Shown: piece by piece, positions 48,174 to 49,399 of the stretch
Position numbering within the stretch: the first letter of the stretch is position 1
How the letters are laid out: each line of letters starts with the position of its first letter
DNA from: Yersinia pekkanenii
Lineage (GTDB): Bacteria > Pseudomonadota > Gammaproteobacteria > Enterobacterales > Enterobacteriaceae
DNA: 49,399 nucleotides
Assembly: GCF_001152565.1 (NCBI RefSeq)
Contig: NZ_CQAZ01000005.1
Coordinates: 95,398-144,796 of the forward strand
Direction: 5' to 3'
Notes under the pieces: model-generated
The model's database searches: none
The model's input: the letters and a program-made list of their open reading frames with translations, nothing else
What the model was told of the DNA's origin: nothing
Translations under genes and position numbers: made by a program

Positions 48174-48202
48174 GACACCATCCCAACCCATTGGATGGTG
48201 TC
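48174..48202 (+). promoter_or_regulatory. Perfect 10-bp dyad abutting the endolysin start codon
   Basis: GACACCATCC (48174-48183) and GGATGGTGTC (48193-48202) with a 9-nt spacer; the last base is immediately before the ATG at 48203. As RNA it would lock up the only purine-rich RBS-like segment (GGATGG). As DNA it could be an operator or an activator site near the middle promoter. TATATAAA near 48149 is a possible -10. Confidence 0.65.
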
Positions 48203-48841
48203 ATGCAAATCTCCCTATCACAGTTTCAACTCGCCGCCTCTTTATCTCCCGCGCTCGCATCGCGTTGGTATCCGCATATCTTGTCAGCAATGAAAGAATT
48301 CGGTATTGATACCCCCCGTAGCCAGGCTGCGTTTATTGCACAAATCGGGCATGAAAGCGGGGGTTTTAAAGCACTGGTCGAGTCATTTAATTACAGCGTA
48401 ATGGGCTTAAAAACCACCTTTAGTAGCCGTTTAACAGCCGGGCAATGCGAGATGTTGGGCCGACAACCTGGCGAGACCGTTGTTCCTATTGAGCGTCAAA
48501 AAGCCATTGCTAACCTTGTTTACCACAAACGTTATGGTAATAACGCGCCCGGAGATGGCTGGAGATTCCGTGGCCGTGGTCTGAAACAAATTACCTTTTT
48601 GGATAATTATTACCGCTGTGGCCATGCACTAGAAATCGACTTGATCATCAACCCGGATTTACTGTTGCAAGATGATTATGCCGCACGCTCTGCGGGTTGG
48701 TTCTGGTACGCAAACAACTGCAACGAATATGCGGATAACGGTAGCTTTGTTCGCTTGACCAAAGTCATTAACGGCGGAAGCAACGGCCTTGCTGATCGTC
48801 AGGCCCGCTTGCTCATTGCCGAGCGTGTCCTATGTCTCTAA
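48203..48841 (+). CDS. GH19 endolysin (chitinase/lysozyme-like)
   Basis: 212 aa from the ATG at 48203 (a TTG at 48191 would add 4 residues). GH19 fold: the catalytic Glu lies in AAFIAQIGHESGGF, followed by FNYSVMGLKTTF, YGNNAPGDGWRFRGRGLKQITF (in outline) and INGGSNGLADR. It degrades peptidoglycan at lysis. No signal peptide, so release needs the holin. It overlaps the next gene by 10 bases. Confidence 0.93.
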   Translation: MQISLSQFQLAASLSPALASRWYPHILSAMKEFGIDTPRSQAAFIAQIGHESGGFKALVESFNYSVMGLKTTFSSRLTAGQCEMLGRQPGETVVPIERQKAIANLVYHKRYGNNAPGDGWRFRGRGLKQITFLDNYYRCGHALEIDLIINPDLLLQDDYAARSAGWFWYANNCNEYADNGSFVRLTKVINGGSNGLADRQARLLIAERVLCL

Positions 48842-49086
48842 TCAAAACCCTCAAAGAATTAATCACCAATCCTTCATCAGGGCGGTTATCAACCTCAGAT
48901 ACCACTCTGGTGGGGGCGTTTATCGTGTCCTCTCTCGCGTTGCTGTGGGCCACTATCTTTGGCCAGTCTGGTGATATCTGGTTCAGCCTTTATCTGGCCG
49001 CGTGGGTCACTCAAAACCAGGCATCAAAATATCAGGCGCTAAAACGAGATAAGGAGCTGGCCAGTGGCACTTCTGAAACTCCTTAA
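48832..49086 (+). CDS. DUF2644 holin-like small membrane protein
   Basis: 84 aa. LKELITNPSSGRLSTSDTTLVGAF followed by two hydrophobic segments (about residues 26-43 and 47-60) matches DUF2644, a small protein near the lysis genes of Mu-like phages. Position between endolysin and Rz-like genes suggests a holin or lysis accessory role. Confidence 0.8.
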   Translation: MSLIKTLKELITNPSSGRLSTSDTTLVGAFIVSSLALLWATIFGQSGDIWFSLYLAAWVTQNQASKYQALKRDKELASGTSETP

Positions 49087-49399
49087 AGCCTATTGGCAAC
49101 CCTCGTTAGCACTGCTTGTCGCCGCTGTTGCGGGGTTCGTATTGGCAGCATTGATTTACGGTAAGCAACTTTCTGATGAGAAATTGTCATTTAGCCGCGC
49201 TAAAACCGCCTGGTCAGAAGAAAAAAAACAAGCAGCCAATGATGCCTCTTCTGCATTAGTTGCCGCGCTGGCACGTCAGAAAACCGCTCAGCAGTTGGCT
49301 GATAAATTGTCTGCTGAGTTGCATGCCAAAATCGACAAGCTCTATAGCGATAATCAGAGACTCAAGAGGCAAATCAATGATGCGACTCAACAAGATGGC
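49064..49399 (+). CDS. Rz-like inner-membrane spanin (partial, cut by window end)
   Basis: 112 codons open to the window edge from a GTG at 49064 with RBS AAGGAG 7 bases upstream; it overlaps the preceding gene. An N-terminal transmembrane segment (LALLVAAVAGFVLAALIYG, about residues 15-33) is followed by a long coiled coil rich in Ala, Lys and Gln, the layout of i-spanin (Rz). An o-spanin gene in another frame may lie beyond the window. Confidence 0.8.
   Translation, partial: MALLKLLKAYWQPSLALLVAAVAGFVLAALIYGKQLSDEKLSFSRAKTAWSEEKKQAANDASSALVAALARQKTAQQLADKLSAELHAKIDKLYSDNQRLKRQINDATQQDG

Larger units (their letters stand above)
37940..49399 (+). mobile_element. Mu-like transposable prophage, left part
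   Basis: Gene order repressor (minus), Ner, A transposase, B ATPase, small early genes, GemA, Mor, lysis genes matches Mu-like phages. The left end must lie between the repressor and the broken toxin gene. TG dinucleotides at 37935 and 37942 are candidate termini, but I cannot fix the end without the right end. The element continues beyond the window. Confidence 0.88.

Overview
The window looks like a Yersinia chromosome, probably of the Y. enterocolitica-like species group. The gene order proM-leuT-hisR-argX / yifK / enterobacterial common antigen (ECA) cluster / rho / trxA / rhlB / gppA / rep / ppiC is the enterobacterial core order. The proteins are close to, but not identical with, the E. 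coli ones, and a Yersinia/Serratia-type intergenic palindromic element lies between rho and wecA. The species is inference; the enterobacterial assignment is firm.

Region 1 (1-18,800) is core genome, almost all on the minus strand. Four tRNA genes (Pro, Leu, His, Arg) follow an amino-acid permease (yifK/thrP). Upstream of that lies the complete ECA operon, in transcription order wecA, wzzE, wecB, wecC, rffG, rffH, wecD, wecE, wzxE, wecF, wzyE, wecG. WecA starts the lipid-linked repeat, WecB/C make UDP-ManNAcA, WecG adds it, RffG/RffH/WecE/WecD make TDP-Fuc4NAc, WecF adds it, WzxE flips the trisaccharide, WzyE polymerises it and WzzE sets chain length. Several genes are translationally coupled. 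Then come rho with a long leader and trxA.

Region 2 (18,900-26,250): rhlB and gppA (plus strand), an exported exo-polygalacturonase (pehX) preceded by a perfect 11-bp inverted repeat, rep on the minus strand and ppiC on the plus strand.

Region 3 (26,250-33,400) is accessory: a 620-base AT-rich leader and a five-gene chaperone-usher fimbrial operon (pilin, chaperone, usher, adhesin, second chaperone), with a perfect hairpin between pilin and chaperone. A small phage antitermination-Q-like gene converges on it.

Region 4 (33,400-37,954) is the most unusual part: a minus-strand array of HNH-nuclease bacteriocin modules. An S-type pyocin-like toxin with its Im9-like immunity gene is followed by two promoterless orphan copies of the toxin C-terminus, each with its own diverged intact immunity gene and a copy of the same terminator, and then by a decayed fourth immunity remnant. 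Both orphan toxin copies share the same internal deletion and in-frame stop, so they descend from one duplication. A DUF1353 gene and a small partner sit between the remnant and the array.

Region 5 (about 37,940 to the end) is the left part of a Mu-like transposable prophage: CI-type repressor, Ner-like regulator, MuA-type DDE transposase, MuB-type ATPase, a block of small early genes (DUF3164, DUF2786 and others), GemA/gp16, Mor-family activator, GH19 endolysin, DUF2644 holin-like protein and an Rz-like protein cut by the window end. The toxin reading frame has lost its start exactly where the prophage begins, which suggests that the phage inserted into the bacteriocin gene.
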